Source: JAKACA01 sp963735115 (GTDB lineage Bacteria > Actinomycetota > Acidimicrobiia > Acidimicrobiales > Bog-793). From it: a stretch of DNA of 64,000 bases. Below, piece by piece: positions 51,447-63,200 of the stretch. Location of the stretch: positions 186,001 to 250,000 of the forward strand of contig CAVTJR010000002.1 of NCBI GenBank assembly GCA_963735115.1. The letters run 5' to 3'. A model generated the notes under the pieces. The model saw only the letters and a list, made by a program, of their open reading frames with translations. It had not been told where the DNA came from and did not search any database. How positions within the stretch are numbered: the stretch's first letter is position 1; every line of letters starts with the position of its first letter. The position numbers were made by a program, and so were the translations under genes.

Positions 51447-52316
51447 TCAGCGAAGGTGGACAACGTCGCCGGCGGCGATGGTCCGGATGCACGCGCCCAC
51501 GTCGACAAGGAGGTGACCCTCCTCGTCGACATCGAGGACGCTGCCCACGAACGACTCGTCGGCAAGCTCGACGCGCACGACCCGGCCGAGAGTCGCTAGG
51601 TTGCGCCGGTACTCGGCCACGAGGGAGCTGAAGCCCCGCAGCGAGTCCGTGAGGACGGTGTACCGCTGGGCCACCCGGTCGAGCAGGCGGTCCGCAACGG
51701 CGTCGCGGTCCACCGGCAGACCGGCGACCCGGTCGAGCGAGGTGGCGTGGGCGGCGATCTCGGCGGCGTCCGGCTCGTCGCTCGGCGGCCAGCCCACCGG
51801 CCAGTTGCAGTTGATGCCGACGCCGACGATGAGCGCCGGCTGGCCTCCGGCGCCGGGAATCGACACCGCCTCCGCCAACAAGCCGGCGACTTTGCGCTCC
51901 CCCGCCTGCAGGTCGTTCGGCCACTTGCAGGTCAGCTCGACGGCGGCCGCGTCGGCGCAGGCATCCCTGGCGGCGAGTGCCACGAGGCACGAGAGCACCT
52001 GCCAGCGCTCGAGGGGCAAGGCGGGGCGGAAGAGCACCGAGCACAAGACCGATCCGCCCTCCGCGTCGACCCAGCGCCGGCCGAGCCGACCCCTTCCGGC
52101 GGTCTGGCGGTCGGCGAGCACGGACGTGCCCTCGGGAGCGCCCTCACGGGCGAGGTCGGCCAGGTAGCGGTTCGTCGAGTCGACGACCGCCAGTCGCACC
52201 GGAGACCGGAACGCGGACCAACCGCTTCCCCTCGTTGACTCTGCGGCGCCGCGGGTAGCCTGCTCGGCTGAGCCCTGTGGTGCCGCCCGATCCCTCGACG
52301 GTGGGTCCTCGGGCAT
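51447..52316 (-). CDS. birA: Biotin-[acetyl-CoA-carboxylase] ligase BirA, no DNA-binding domain
   Basis: Attaches biotin to carboxylase carrier domains, 289 residues from the longest start, though the first 35 residues look non-homologous and the true start may be internal. Catalytic features are VDSTNRYLADLA, RQTAGRGRLGRRW (biotin loop), LTCKWPNDLQAGERKVAGLL, VGVGINCNW and a C-terminal SH3-like part (GSVLDVDEEGHLLVDV). There is no N-terminal winged helix, so it does not act as a repressor. It is divergent from the biotin carboxylase gene, its likely substrate. Confidence 0.9.
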   Translation of the reverse strand: MPEDPPSRDRAAPQGSAEQATRGAAESTRGSGWSAFRSPVRLAVVDSTNRYLADLAREGAPEGTSVLADRQTAGRGRLGRRWVDAEGGSVLCSVLFRPALPLERWQVLSCLVALAARDACADAAAVELTCKWPNDLQAGERKVAGLLAEAVSIPGAGGQPALIVGVGINCNWPVGWPPSDEPDAAEIAAHATSLDRVAGLPVDRDAVADRLLDRVAQRYTVLTDSLRGFSSLVAEYRRNLATLGRVVRVELADESFVGSVLDVDEEGHLLVDVGACIRTIAAGDVVHLR

Positions 52317-52351
52317 CGGCAGGCGACCTTAGGCGCTCAGGAAGGGGAACC

Positions 52352-54136
52352 GTGTTCGAGAAGGTGTTGATCGCCAACCGGGGCGAGATCGCCGTGCGGG
52401 TCATCCGCAGCTGCCGTGAGCTCGGCATCGCCACGGTTGCCGTCTACTCCGACCTCGACCGAGACGCCCTTCACGTCCGCCTCGCTGACGAGGCCTACGC
52501 GCTCGGGGGCCAGACGGCGGCCGACAGCTACCTCAACACCGAGGCGATCCTCGCCGCCATCGAGCAGAGCGGGGCCGATGCGGTGCATCCCGGCTACGGC
52601 TTCTTCTCGGAGAACGCCGCCTTCGCTCGCGCCATCGCCGCCGTGGGTGCGACGTTCATCGGTCCGCCGCCCGAGGCGATCGAGGTGATGGGCGACAAGA
52701 TCTCCGCTCGGATCGCCGCCGAGAAGGCAGGTGTCGCCGGAGTGCCCGGTCGCAGCGAGCCCCTCACCGACGCCTCCGACGTCATTGCCTTCGGAGACGA
52801 GCACGGCTGGCCCGTGGCGATCAAGGCGGCGTTCGGGGGTGGCGGACGCGGCATGAAGGTCGTGACCGGGCCCGAGAAGGCGGCCGAGGCGATGGAATCC
52901 GCCCAACGGGAGGCGACGGCGTACTTCGGCCGGCCCGAGCTCTACCTGGAGCGCTATCTGAGCTGGCCTCGCCACATCGAGATGCAGGTCTTCGCCGACC
53001 GGCACGGCAACGCCGTCTGGCTGGGTGAGCGCGACTGTTCGTATCAACGCCGGCACCAGAAGCTCATCGAGGAGTCGCCGGCGGCGGAGTTCCCCGAGGA
53101 CGTGCGCCGAGCCATGGGCGAGGCGTCTGTGCGGATCTGCAAGGCATGTGCGTACGAGGGCGCCGGCACGGTCGAGTTCCTCTTCGAGGACGGGGCGTTC
53201 TACTTCCTCGAGATGAACACCCGGCTGCAGGTAGAGCACCCCGTGACCGAGCTCGTGACGGGACTCGACCTCGTGGCCCTTCAGCTGCGCGTGGCGGCAG
53301 GGGAGCCGATCGGCTTCACGCAGGAGGAGCTGGAGTCCGCCCGCCGCGGTCACGCCATCGAGTGCCGGGTCAACGCCGAGGACCCGGCGGGAGGCAGCTT
53401 CCTCCCGAGCCCCGGTCGGATCTCCCGCTTCCGCCCGCCGGGCGGCTTCGGCGTTCGCACCGACAGCGGCTACGACTCCGGTGACACCGTCAGCCAGTTC
53501 TACGACAACCTCGTCGCCAAAGTCATCGTGTGGGGCGACGACCGGGCGACCGCTCGCCGGCGGATGCTGCGGGCTCTCTCGGAGACGGTGGTCGAGGGCG
53601 TCGCCACGACGATCCCGGCCCATGAAGCGATCCTCGCCCACCCCGACTTCATCGCCGCCACCCATTCGACGCGCTGGGTGGAGGAACGGCTCGACTTCTC
53701 GACCGTGGCCCCTACGCCGACCGCGCCGCCCGTCGAGGGCGACGGCGACGAGCGCCGGACGCTGCGGGAGGTGGACGCCGAGGTTGACGGCAGGCGGTAC
53801 CGCGTCAAACTCTGGGTGCCGGAGGGCAACGTCGGCGCCGGGCTCGGTCCTGCCGGCGGCGGCCCCGGGAGCGCCTCCGGCCGGGCGTCGCGTGCCCGCT
53901 CATCCTCCCCCGTCGCCAGCGGCGATGGACGCCTGACCGTTCCCATGCAGGGAACGATCGTGAAGGTTCTCGTGAGCGAAGGAGACACGGTGGAAGCCGA
54001 CCAGACGATCTGCATCCTCGAGGCGATGAAGATGGAGAACCCGATCAACACGGACCGGGCGGGCACGGTGAAAGAGCTGAAGGTCCATCCGGGCGACGCC
54101 CTTGGAGCGGGCGACATCGTGGCGGTGATCGCATGA
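52352..54136 (+). CDS. Acyl-CoA carboxylase alpha subunit: biotin carboxylase + biotin carrier
   Basis: 594 residues starting GTG 52352 after GGAAGGGG. The biotin carboxylase N domain begins VLIANRGEIAVRVIRSC. The ATP-grasp domain has FGGGGRGMKVV, EMQVFADRHGNAVWLGERDCS and EMNTRLQVEHPVTELVTG. The C-terminal carrier domain ends with the biotin site EAMKMENPI (Lys about residue 560). A flexible Gly/Ser/Pro linker precedes the carrier. This matches acetyl/propionyl-CoA carboxylase alpha chains of actinobacteria. The partner carboxyltransferase is not nearby. With the mutase at 55.9 kb it may serve propionyl/methylmalonyl-CoA metabolism. The stop overlaps the next gene (ATGA). Confidence 0.93.
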   Translation: MFEKVLIANRGEIAVRVIRSCRELGIATVAVYSDLDRDALHVRLADEAYALGGQTAADSYLNTEAILAAIEQSGADAVHPGYGFFSENAAFARAIAAVGATFIGPPPEAIEVMGDKISARIAAEKAGVAGVPGRSEPLTDASDVIAFGDEHGWPVAIKAAFGGGGRGMKVVTGPEKAAEAMESAQREATAYFGRPELYLERYLSWPRHIEMQVFADRHGNAVWLGERDCSYQRRHQKLIEESPAAEFPEDVRRAMGEASVRICKACAYEGAGTVEFLFEDGAFYFLEMNTRLQVEHPVTELVTGLDLVALQLRVAAGEPIGFTQEELESARRGHAIECRVNAEDPAGGSFLPSPGRISRFRPPGGFGVRTDSGYDSGDTVSQFYDNLVAKVIVWGDDRATARRRMLRALSETVVEGVATTIPAHEAILAHPDFIAATHSTRWVEERLDFSTVAPTPTAPPVEGDGDERRTLREVDAEVDGRRYRVKLWVPEGNVGAGLGPAGGGPGSASGRASRARSSSPVASGDGRLTVPMQGTIVKVLVSEGDTVEADQTICILEAMKMENPINTDRAGTVKELKVHPGDALGAGDIVAVIA

Positions 54137-55314
54137 CCGGCACCGCCGACGCCCTGAAGGAGCGGGCGGCGTCCGCCGTCGCCAGGGCTCACGACTCGCT
54201 CATCGCTCTCTCCCACCGGATTCACGCGAAGCCGGAGGTGGGTTTCGAGGAGGAGAGCGCATCGCGATGGTGCGCCGAAGAGCTCGCCGAAGCGGGCCTC
54301 TCGGTCGAGCTGGGTGTCTGCGGCCTGCCGACGGCCTTCGTGGCCACGGCGGGCTCGGGACCCTTCGTGCTCGCCATCTGCGCCGAGTACGACGCCTTGC
54401 CGGGCATCGGGCACGCCTGCGGCCACAACGTGATCGCCTCCGCCGCCGTCGGGGCGGCCCGGGCGCTCGCGCCACTGGCGGACGACCTCGACGTCACGAT
54501 CAAGGTTCTCGGGACACCCGCCGAGGAGGGTGGTGGCGGGAAGGTCCTCATGATGGAGCGCGGCGGTTTCGACGGGGTGAACGCCGCCATGATGGTGCAC
54601 CCGGCCCCGGGCGAGCTCGACCGCATGCCGTGTCTCGCCGTCGAGCATTTCGACGTCGTCTACCGCGGCAAGGAGGCGCACGCCTCTGCTTTCCCGGAGC
54701 GGGGAATCAACGCCGCCGACGCCCTCACCGTCGCCCAGGTCGCCATCGGCCTGTTGCGCCAGCACGCCGACTTCGGCGATCAGGTGCACGGGATCGTCAC
54801 GCTCGGCGGTGCGGCACCCAACATCGTGCCCGCCCACACCGAGGCGAAGTACTACGTGCGGGCGCGCACGCTGAAGGCGTTGGAGACGTGGTCACCGAGG
54901 GTGAGGAGGTGTTTCGAGGCGGGCGCGGTGGCCACGGGATCGACGCTCGAGATCGTGCCGCAGGGGCCGACGTACTCGGAGTTCCGCACCGACGAGGCGA
55001 TGGCCGACCTCTACCGGGCGAACGCCACCGCCCTCGGTCGCGTATTCCCGGCGCCGGGAGAGCGCACCATGAGCGGTTCGACCGACATGGCGAACGTGTC
55101 GCTGTCGATCCCCTCCATCCACCCGATGCTCGGCCTCGACTCGTTCCCGGCCGTGAACCACCAGCCTGAATTCACGGCTGCCGCCGGTGGCGCCATCGCC
55201 GACCGGGCGGTGCTGGACGGGGCGACGGCTATGGCGTGGACCGTGATCGATCTTGCTTCGAGCGACGACGAGCGCAGCCGGCTGACGGCTCAGTCGTACC
55301 GGCACGACGCCTGA
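54133..55314 (+). CDS. M20-family amidohydrolase (AbgB-like)
   Basis: Metallopeptidase-fold hydrolase of 393 residues. Features are HRIHAKPEVGFEEESAS, ICAEYDALPGIGHACGHNV (metal ligands), LGTPAEEGGGGKVLM (Glu-Glu), MMVHPAPGELDRM, KEAHASAFPERGINAADAL and GSTDMANVSLSIPSIHPML. The HACGHN and STDMGNVS-type segments resemble the B subunit of p-aminobenzoyl-glutamate hydrolase and related aminoacylases. It is translationally coupled to the carboxylase subunit. The substrate is probably an N-acyl or amide compound. Confidence 0.86.
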   Translation: MTGTADALKERAASAVARAHDSLIALSHRIHAKPEVGFEEESASRWCAEELAEAGLSVELGVCGLPTAFVATAGSGPFVLAICAEYDALPGIGHACGHNVIASAAVGAARALAPLADDLDVTIKVLGTPAEEGGGGKVLMMERGGFDGVNAAMMVHPAPGELDRMPCLAVEHFDVVYRGKEAHASAFPERGINAADALTVAQVAIGLLRQHADFGDQVHGIVTLGGAAPNIVPAHTEAKYYVRARTLKALETWSPRVRRCFEAGAVATGSTLEIVPQGPTYSEFRTDEAMADLYRANATALGRVFPAPGERTMSGSTDMANVSLSIPSIHPMLGLDSFPAVNHQPEFTAAAGGAIADRAVLDGATAMAWTVIDLASSDDERSRLTAQSYRHDA

Positions 55315-55321
55315 GGGCTTC

Positions 55322-55881
55322 TCAACCCCCTGCCGGCCGGCGTCTCCCGGCGGCCTCTCCGCTCGGTTCGGCCGAGCCCCAGCCAACGATCGACCGTACG
55401 AGGGCAGCGAGATCCGTCGGGTGGACGGAGTCGGTGGTGGCTTCGAGCTCGGCAAGGCTCCACCAGCGGTATCGCGTGACGGAGCGGCGTTCGTCATCGG
55501 TCCAGCCGGCGAGATCGATCTCGACGGCGGGACCGCTGATGGGTAGCTCGACGGCGTAGAAACGCTGCCTCTGTCGATAGGTGACGCCTTCGAAGGTGAA
55601 CTCGACCTCGTCGAAGCGCACGACGTCGGAGAGCCTGCCCAGCTCGAATCCAGTCTCTTCCCGCAACTCTCGCGCAGCCGCCTCCTCGAAGGTCTCACCG
55701 GGATCGAGGCCACCGCCGGGCGTGAACCAGTAGGTGACCTCCGGGGCGTACGGGTCCAGCCCGCAAAAGAGCAGAACGAGGCCATCGCGGTCGCGCACGA
55801 TGACGCGGGCGCCCGTCCGCCGCTCGTGAGGAGCCACTTCGGCCGCGTCAGAGGCGCCCGCGTCGCTGCGGCCGATCGGCC

Positions 55882-55885
<4 letters not shown>
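55322..55885 (-). CDS. NUDIX hydrolase
   Basis: 187 residues from GTG 55885, which overlaps the mutase stop (GTGA). A later start at GTG 55837 would drop 16 residues. The NUDIX box G-x5-E-x7-R-E-x-x-E-E-x-G is intact as GGLDPGETFEEAAARELREETGFE in broken form: GGLDPGE, then ELREETGF. The N-terminal strand RVIVRDRDGLVLLF and a C-terminal WWSLAEL are typical. It hydrolyses a nucleoside-diphosphate derivative, but substrate class cannot be told. Coupling with an acyl-CoA mutase would fit, speculatively, a CoA-related substrate. Confidence 0.85.
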
Positions 55886-57489
<1,604 letters not shown>

Positions 57490-57557
57490 ATCTGCAGCGT
57501 AATCGGACCGTCGAAAAGCTCTCAGCCGTCTGAGGGCTTCCCTCGAGAGCGCAGCGT

Positions 57558-57929
57558 TTACATACAGAGGTTGAGGATGTTGTCGGTGACGACCCGACCG
57601 GCCCGGATGACAACCTCTTCCGCCGGCGCCCCGGGACCCTTTATGTAATACGTGCCAGGGGCGACGGAGAACCGGTACTTGGCATCGGTCCAGATCGTCT
57701 CGGATGCGACAAGGGTCTGCCCGGAGTAGAGCCGCACCGTCACATGAGTGGCGTGAGCGGCGCCGGGAGCCGTCGTGGCGAGGCCCGAGCAGGGCGCCGC
57801 GGTCCCGGTCACGACGCCGGCTGATGCGGTCGACGTGCAAGCGCCCATCGCCAGCGACAGGAGCGCCAACAGCGCCAACACCCCCAGCTTGCGCGTCTCG
57901 TCCACCATCCCATGAAGCGCTCTCGTCAC
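57558..57929 (-). CDS. Small putative lipoprotein
   Basis: 123 residues, or 116 from the internal ATG (MVDETRKLGVLALL). The N-terminal signal ends in LSLAMGACTS, a lipobox-like site with Cys near residue 31. The mature part is about 90 residues and appears beta-rich (VTVRLYSGQTLVASETIW; YRFSVAPGTYYIKG), like small prealbumin-type or carboxypeptidase-regulatory-like domains. Two further Cys (CSGLA and the terminal CM) could form a disulfide. Function is unknown. It is preceded by the 11-bp phased repeats at 57.98-58.03 kb. Confidence 0.75.
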   Translation of the reverse strand: MTRALHGMVDETRKLGVLALLALLSLAMGACTSTASAGVVTGTAAPCSGLATTAPGAAHATHVTVRLYSGQTLVASETIWTDAKYRFSVAPGTYYIKGPGAPAEEVVIRAGRVVTDNILNLCM

Positions 57930-57977
57930 GGAATCGCGTATCCACTCTCGCGGATGCGCCTTCGGAGCCGGTAGCGT

Positions 57978-58026
57978 GCGAACGGCTTGCGAACGCCGTG
58001 CGAACGGCTTGCGAACGTGCGACCGG
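57978..58026. repeat. GCGAACG repeated at exact 11-bp spacing
   Basis: GCGAACG begins at 57978, 57989, 58000 and 58011, each 11 bp after the previous, followed by a related GCGACCG at 58020. The four copies therefore lie on one face of the helix. They occupy the region upstream of the small lipoprotein gene, downstream of moeZ. The pattern looks like a multi-site operator rather than a coding repeat. Confidence 0.75.
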
Positions 58027-58135
58027 GCTCTTCTGGTAGCGGTTTGGGACGCCCGCCGTCCCTTTCACCACCCAGAACGGTGGGGGTCCCTCTCGAAACC
58101 CTCCTGTCCGCCTCTACCGCCCCTCGGCCGAAGGC

Positions 58136-59314
58136 TTACGACGAGATCGCCGCCGCCTCCCGCGGGTGCGGCATGCACAGGTCGTCGTACTCGGCGATCA
58201 CGATCGGGCCGGCATTCTCGCCACAGGCCGGGCAGGCCGGGTCCCGCCGCACCTTGAAGGTCCGGAAGGACGCCTCGAGGGCGTCGTAGGCGAGCAGGCG
58301 GCCCACCAGCGGGTCGCCGAGGTCGAGGAGGAGCTTGATGGCCTCCATCGCCTGCATGGAGCCGATGATCCCGGGGAGCACGCCGAGCACGCCGGCCTCC
58401 GCACACGACGGTGCCAGCTCGGCGGGCGGCGGCTCGGGGACGAGGCACCGGTAACAGGGCCCTTCGTAGGGCTTGAACACGGTGATCTGCCCCTCGAAAC
58501 GGAAGATGGATCCGTGCACCACCGGTATCTGCTTCAAGAGCGAGGCGTCGTTCACGAGGTAGCGCGTGGGGAAGTTGTCCGTCCCGTCGACGATCACGTC
58601 GTAGCCGTCGATGATCGACAAGATGTTGTCGGCGCCGAGCCGGGTGTCGTAGGTGACCACGTCGACGTCCGGGTTCATGGCCGTGAGCGTCTTCTTGGCG
58701 GAGTCGACCTTGCGCTCGCCGATGCGATCGAGGTTGTGAAGGATCTGGCGCTGCAGGTTGGAGGCGTCGACGACGTCCATGTCGATGACGCCGAGGGTGC
58801 CGACGCCGGCCGCCGCCAGGTAGAGGGCAGCCGGTGAGCCGAGCCCGCCGGCTCCGAGCAGCAGGACCCGTGACTCGAGCAGATGCTGCTGGCCGGCCTC
58901 GCCGACCTCCGGCAAGAGGAGGTGGCGCTGGTAACGGTTGCGCTGGTCGGCGTCGAGGGTTCGAGGCGCGCTCCAGGCACGGCCCTCGTCCTTCCACTTG
59001 TTGAAGCCGCCCGCCATCGACACGACGTCGGTGTAGCCGAGGTCGCCGAGCGCCTTGGCGGCGAGTGCCGAGCGGGTACCTCCGGCGCAGTACACGACGA
59101 TCGGCTGCGACTTGTCGGGCACCCGCCCCTCGATCTGCAGCTCCACGTAGCCGCGGGGGATGTGCATCGCCCCCGGGATGGCACCCTGGGCGTATTCGTC
59201 CGCCTCACGCACGTCGAGGAACACCGCCTGCCCGCGTTGGCCCTCGGCACCTTCTGGGTCGACCTCTCGGATCGATTGCTTGACCTGGCTGAGCAGGTCT
59301 CTGAAGCTCGCCAC
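58136..59314 (-). CDS. moeZ: Rhodanese-ThiF adenylyltransferase/sulfurtransferase (MoeZ-type)
   Basis: 392 residues. The N-terminal rhodanese domain (about 1-110) has FLDVREADEYAQGAIPGA and the active-site Cys in VVYCAGGTRSALAAKAL. The C-terminal ThiF/MoeB domain has RYQRHLLLPEVGEAGQ, VLLLGAGGLGSPAALYLA (ATP loop), VDGTDNFPTRYLVND, and the zinc pairs CYRC and CPAC. It adenylates and thiocarboxylates ubiquitin-like sulfur carriers. Fused proteins of this type have the rhodanese domain at the C-terminus in the MoeZ proteins I know, so the reversed domain order here deserves attention. It could equally serve thiamine or cysteine carrier proteins. Confidence 0.88.
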   Translation of the reverse strand: MASFRDLLSQVKQSIREVDPEGAEGQRGQAVFLDVREADEYAQGAIPGAMHIPRGYVELQIEGRVPDKSQPIVVYCAGGTRSALAAKALGDLGYTDVVSMAGGFNKWKDEGRAWSAPRTLDADQRNRYQRHLLLPEVGEAGQQHLLESRVLLLGAGGLGSPAALYLAAAGVGTLGVIDMDVVDASNLQRQILHNLDRIGERKVDSAKKTLTAMNPDVDVVTYDTRLGADNILSIIDGYDVIVDGTDNFPTRYLVNDASLLKQIPVVHGSIFRFEGQITVFKPYEGPCYRCLVPEPPPAELAPSCAEAGVLGVLPGIIGSMQAMEAIKLLLDLGDPLVGRLLAYDALEASFRTFKVRRDPACPACGENAGPIVIAEYDDLCMPHPREAAAISS

Positions 59315-59495
59315 CGGTCGAATGCCTCCTGGTCAGGTACTGCGCTCCACCCAACAGAAACCCTACCCGTTCACTCAACATTCCCGTTCCGATCGCCGAC
59401 CGCAGGCAGAATTCATGGAGAGGTATTGAAGATACTGGAATACTATGAAAACCTTTGATAGCGCACTACTCCCGCCCAGTCCCGTAGGAGGCGAC

Positions 59496-60245
59496 ATGAC
59501 CATGATGCAATCCTCGACCGACGCCCTGGCGCCTCCGGCTCAGCAGACCTTGCGCGTGGAGGCGTGGCTCGACCCGGTCGTGGACGAGGTCGGCTACGAC
59601 CCCCGCTCGGCCTACGTGGAGACGTATTGGCTGCCGGTGCTGGGCCCGTCCACGACCTGGCTGCTGAGGAGGTTGGCGGCTCACCTCGAGGAGTGGCCCG
59701 ACGGCCTCGAGCTCGACCTGGAGGAGTTGGCGAGGGCATTGGGACTGGGCGAGCGCTTCGGCCCCAACGCCCCCTTTGCCCGAACGCTCAAGCGATGCGT
59801 GGACTTCCAGATGGCCGAGTGGCGGTCAGAGGCGCTGGCCGTCCGCCGCCACCTGCCGCCGCTCGCCCGTCGGCACCTCCGGCGCCTGCCCGAGTCCCTG
59901 CAGAACCGCCACGCCCTCGAGACCGAGGCGGCTCAGCCCACCACCGTGTCGGACCGCCTCCGGCTGCACGGACGTCGCCTTGCTCTCAGCCTGCTCGACT
60001 ACGGGGAGGACCGGGCGGCCGTGGAGCAGCAGCTGATGCGCTGGGCCTTCCCTCCTGTGCTCGCGAGCGAGTGCGCCGCCTGGGCGGCCCTCGAGCACAG
60101 CCGTCGCGCCAGCTCGCAAGCCGGCCACCCGGCCGGCAAGGGCGGGAGCGCCCGAACCGGATTGAGGGCACCTACGGCGATGCCGACGGCCGCGCAGGCA
60201 GACGCCCGCATCGAGACGAGGATCGCGCCCCGACCACCGACCTGA
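59496..60245 (+). CDS. Conserved protein of unknown function upstream of metH
   Basis: 249 residues from ATG 59496, which has AGGAGG four bases upstream. Later ATGs at 59502 and 59505 are possible. The earlier start at 59445 is unsupported. The product contains EAWLDPVVDEVGYDPRSAYV, ETYWLPVLGPSTTWLLRRLA and a region resembling a winged helix (LDLEELARALGLGERFG; FARTLKRCVDFQMAEW), followed by RRHLPPLARRHLRRLPESLQ. The tail is Ala/Arg-rich and disordered. The helix-turn-helix-like middle suggests a DNA-interacting role, but I do not recognise the family. It ends 42 bases before metH. Confidence 0.72.
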   Translation: MTMMQSSTDALAPPAQQTLRVEAWLDPVVDEVGYDPRSAYVETYWLPVLGPSTTWLLRRLAAHLEEWPDGLELDLEELARALGLGERFGPNAPFARTLKRCVDFQMAEWRSEALAVRRHLPPLARRHLRRLPESLQNRHALETEAAQPTTVSDRLRLHGRRLALSLLDYGEDRAAVEQQLMRWAFPPVLASECAAWAALEHSRRASSQAGHPAGKGGSARTGLRAPTAMPTAAQADARIETRIAPRPPT

Positions 60246-60271
60246 GGTCAGGAGGGTGGTCGTGCTCCAAG

Positions 60272-60277
60272 TAGAAT
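60272..60277 (+). promoter_or_regulatory. -10-like TAGAAT before metH
   Basis: TAGAAT lies ten bases before the metH GTG, with GGAAG between. It is a plausible -10 for a short-leader transcript. No matching -35 is clear, and no cobalamin riboswitch was recognised in the 42-bp gap. Confidence 0.4.
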
Positions 60278-60287
60278 CGATCGGAAG

Positions 60288-63200
60288 GTGTCGTCTTCCC
60301 CTCTCTACTTGCAGCTGGCGCGCGAGCGCGTCGTCGTCTTCGACGGCGCCACCGGCACGAACTTGCAGCGGCGCGAGCTGAGTCCGGACGACTTCGGCGG
60401 CGAAGCCTACGAGGGCTGCAACGAATACCTCTGCCTGACGCGCCCCGACGTCGTGCGCGACCTGCATCGGTCGTTCTTCGAGGTCGGCGTCGACGTGGTC
60501 GAGACGAACTCTTTCGGCGCCCTCCCCTACGTGCTCGCCGAGTACCGGCTCGACCACCGCACGGAGGAGATCGCCCGGCGGTCGGCCGAGCTTGCCGTCG
60601 AGGTGGCGCACGGCTACTCGACGCCCGACCGCCCGCGTTTCGTGGCCGGCTCACTCGGTCCGGGGACGAAGCTGCCCACCCTCGGTCAGATCAGCTTCAC
60701 AGACATCCGCGATGCCTACGAGGTGCTCGCTCGCGGGTTGCTCGCAGGCGGCGCCGACCTCCTCCTCATCGAGACGAGCTACGACACCCTGCAGGCCAAG
60801 GCCGCCATTCAGGCGTGCCGGCGGGCGATGGTCGCGGTCGGGCGCCAGGTCCCCGTGCAGGTGCAGGTGACGATCGAGCTCACCGGCCGCATGCTGCTCG
60901 GCACGGAGATCGGTGCCGCCCTCACCGCCCTCGAGGCGATGGATCCGGACGTCATCGGCATGAACTGCGCCACCGGTCCGGTGGAGATGCGCGAGTCGCT
61001 CCGCCACCTCTTCGAGCACTCCCTCTCCCCCATCTCCGCCCTGCCGAACGCCGGCCTGCCCTCGGTCGTGGACGGGAGGATGCACTACGACCTCACGCCC
61101 GAGGCGCTCGCCGAGCATCTGGCCTCCTTCGTCACCGAGCTCGGCGTCACGGTGATCGGCGGTTGCTGCGGCACGACGCCCGAGCACCTGGCGAGCGTTG
61201 TCGAGACCTGCAGAGAGCTCACGCCGGCGAGGCGCCAGCCGGTGCACGAGGCGGGCGCCGCCTCGCTGTACGCAGCCGTGCCCTTCGAGCAGGAGCTGTC
61301 CTTTCTCGTCATCGGCGAGCGCACGAACGCCAACGGCTCGAAACGCTTCCGCGAGGCGATGCTCTCGGGCGATTGGGAGACCACCGTCGCCATGGCGAAG
61401 GACCAGGTGCGGGAAGGCGCCCACATGCTCGACGTGTGCGTCGACTACACGGGCGCCGACGGCGTCGCCGACATGACCGAGGTGGCGTCGCGCTTCGCCG
61501 GCCAGTCGACGATCCCTCTCGTGATCGACTCGACCGAGCCGCCCGTCGTCGAGGCCGCCCTGCAATGGATCGGCGGTCGGGCGGTCCTGAACTCGGTCAA
61601 CCTCGAGGACGGTGACGCCCCGGGCACGCGACTGGACCGGTTCCTCAGCCTCGCCAAGGAGTACGGCGCCGCCGTCATCTGCACCTGCATCGACACCGAG
61701 GGACAGGCGCGCACGGCCGACTGGAAGTTCCGCGCCGCCAAGGCCATCCACGACCTGGCGGTCGACCGTTACGGCCTCAAGCCGGAGGATCTTCTCTTCG
61801 ATGCCCTCGCCCTGCCGCTCTCGACCGGCATGGAGGAGTCCAGACGGGACGGCATCGAGACGATCGAAGGCATCAAGCGCATCAAGGCCGAGCTCCCGGG
61901 CGTCCACACGGTCCTTGGGCTCTCCAACGTCTCGTTCGGGCTCAGCCCGGCGGCGCGGCAGGTTCTCAATTCCGTCTTCCTGCACGAGTGCACCGAGGCC
62001 GGACTCGACGCCGCCATCGTGCACGCCGGCAAGATCCTTCCCCTCAACCGCATCGGCGAGCGGGAGCGGGAGCTGTGCCTCGATCTCGTCTACGACCGGC
62101 GGCGAGAAGGCTACGACCCGCTGGCCGAGCTCATCGACTTCTTCGAGAAGGCGGGGGGCGCCGTCGCCGCCACCCGTGAGGACCGAAGCGACTGGACGGT
62201 GGAACGGCGCCTCGAGCAGCGCATCGTCGACGGAGACCGCAACGGGCTGACCGACGAGCTCGATGAGGCGCTCACGAACGGCCACGCCGCCCTCACGATC
62301 GTGAACGACATGCTGCTGGCGGGGATGCGGACCGTGGGCGACCTCTTTGGATCCGGGCAGATGCAGCTGCCGTTCGTACTGCAGTCGGCCGAGACGATGA
62401 AGGCCGCCGTCGCCCATCTCGAGCCGCACATGGAGAAGGTGGAGTCCGGTGGCCGCGGTCGCATCGTCCTTGCCACAGTGAAGGGCGACGTGCACGACAT
62501 CGGCAAGAACCTCGTGGACATCATCCTCACGAACAACGGCTACGAGGTGTTCAACCTCGGGATCAAGGTGCCGATCGCCGAGATGATCGCAAAGGCGGAC
62601 GACGTGGGCGCCGATGCCATCGGCATGAGCGGCCTGCTCGTGAAATCGACGCTCATCATCCGCGAGAACTTGCAGGAGCTGAACCGGCTCGGCAAGTCCT
62701 CCTACACCGTCGTACTCGGCGGAGCCGCCCTCACCCGGACCTACGTCGAGAAGGACATGCGCGACACCTACGACGGCAAGGTCTTCTACGGCAAGGACGC
62801 CTTCGAAGGCCTGCACGTGCTCGATCGCATGATGGAGATCAGGCGCAGCGGCGTCGACGATCCCACCTTCGGCACGGAGCGGTCCGGCCGCGTGCTGCCG
62901 AAGCGCCAGAGCGAGCAGCTCGCCGAAGTCGACCCGGCAACGTTGCCGGCCCGCTCCCCCGAGGTCGAGACGGACAACACGATCTTCGTCCCGCCATTCC
63001 TCGGCAGCCGCATCGCCAAGGGCATCCCGCTTGACGACGTCGTCTCGTACCTCAACGAGACGGCACTGTTCCGCAACCAATGGGGCTACCGCCCGCTCGG
63101 GGGGGAGACCGACGCCGACTTCAAGGAGCGCATCCGTGCCGAGCTGCGGGCGCGCCTCGACGAGGCGAAAGCCGAGGGCGTCCTCATCCCCTCGGTCGCC

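Noticed and set aside
57558..58071. SOS box in the GCGAACG repeats
   Set aside because: The repeats contain CGAAC but no facing GTTCG at four-base spacing, unlike the boxes near lexA.
60246..60287. Cobalamin riboswitch before metH
   Set aside because: The gap is only 42 bases, far too short, and no B12-box sequence was seen in it or in the preceding gene.
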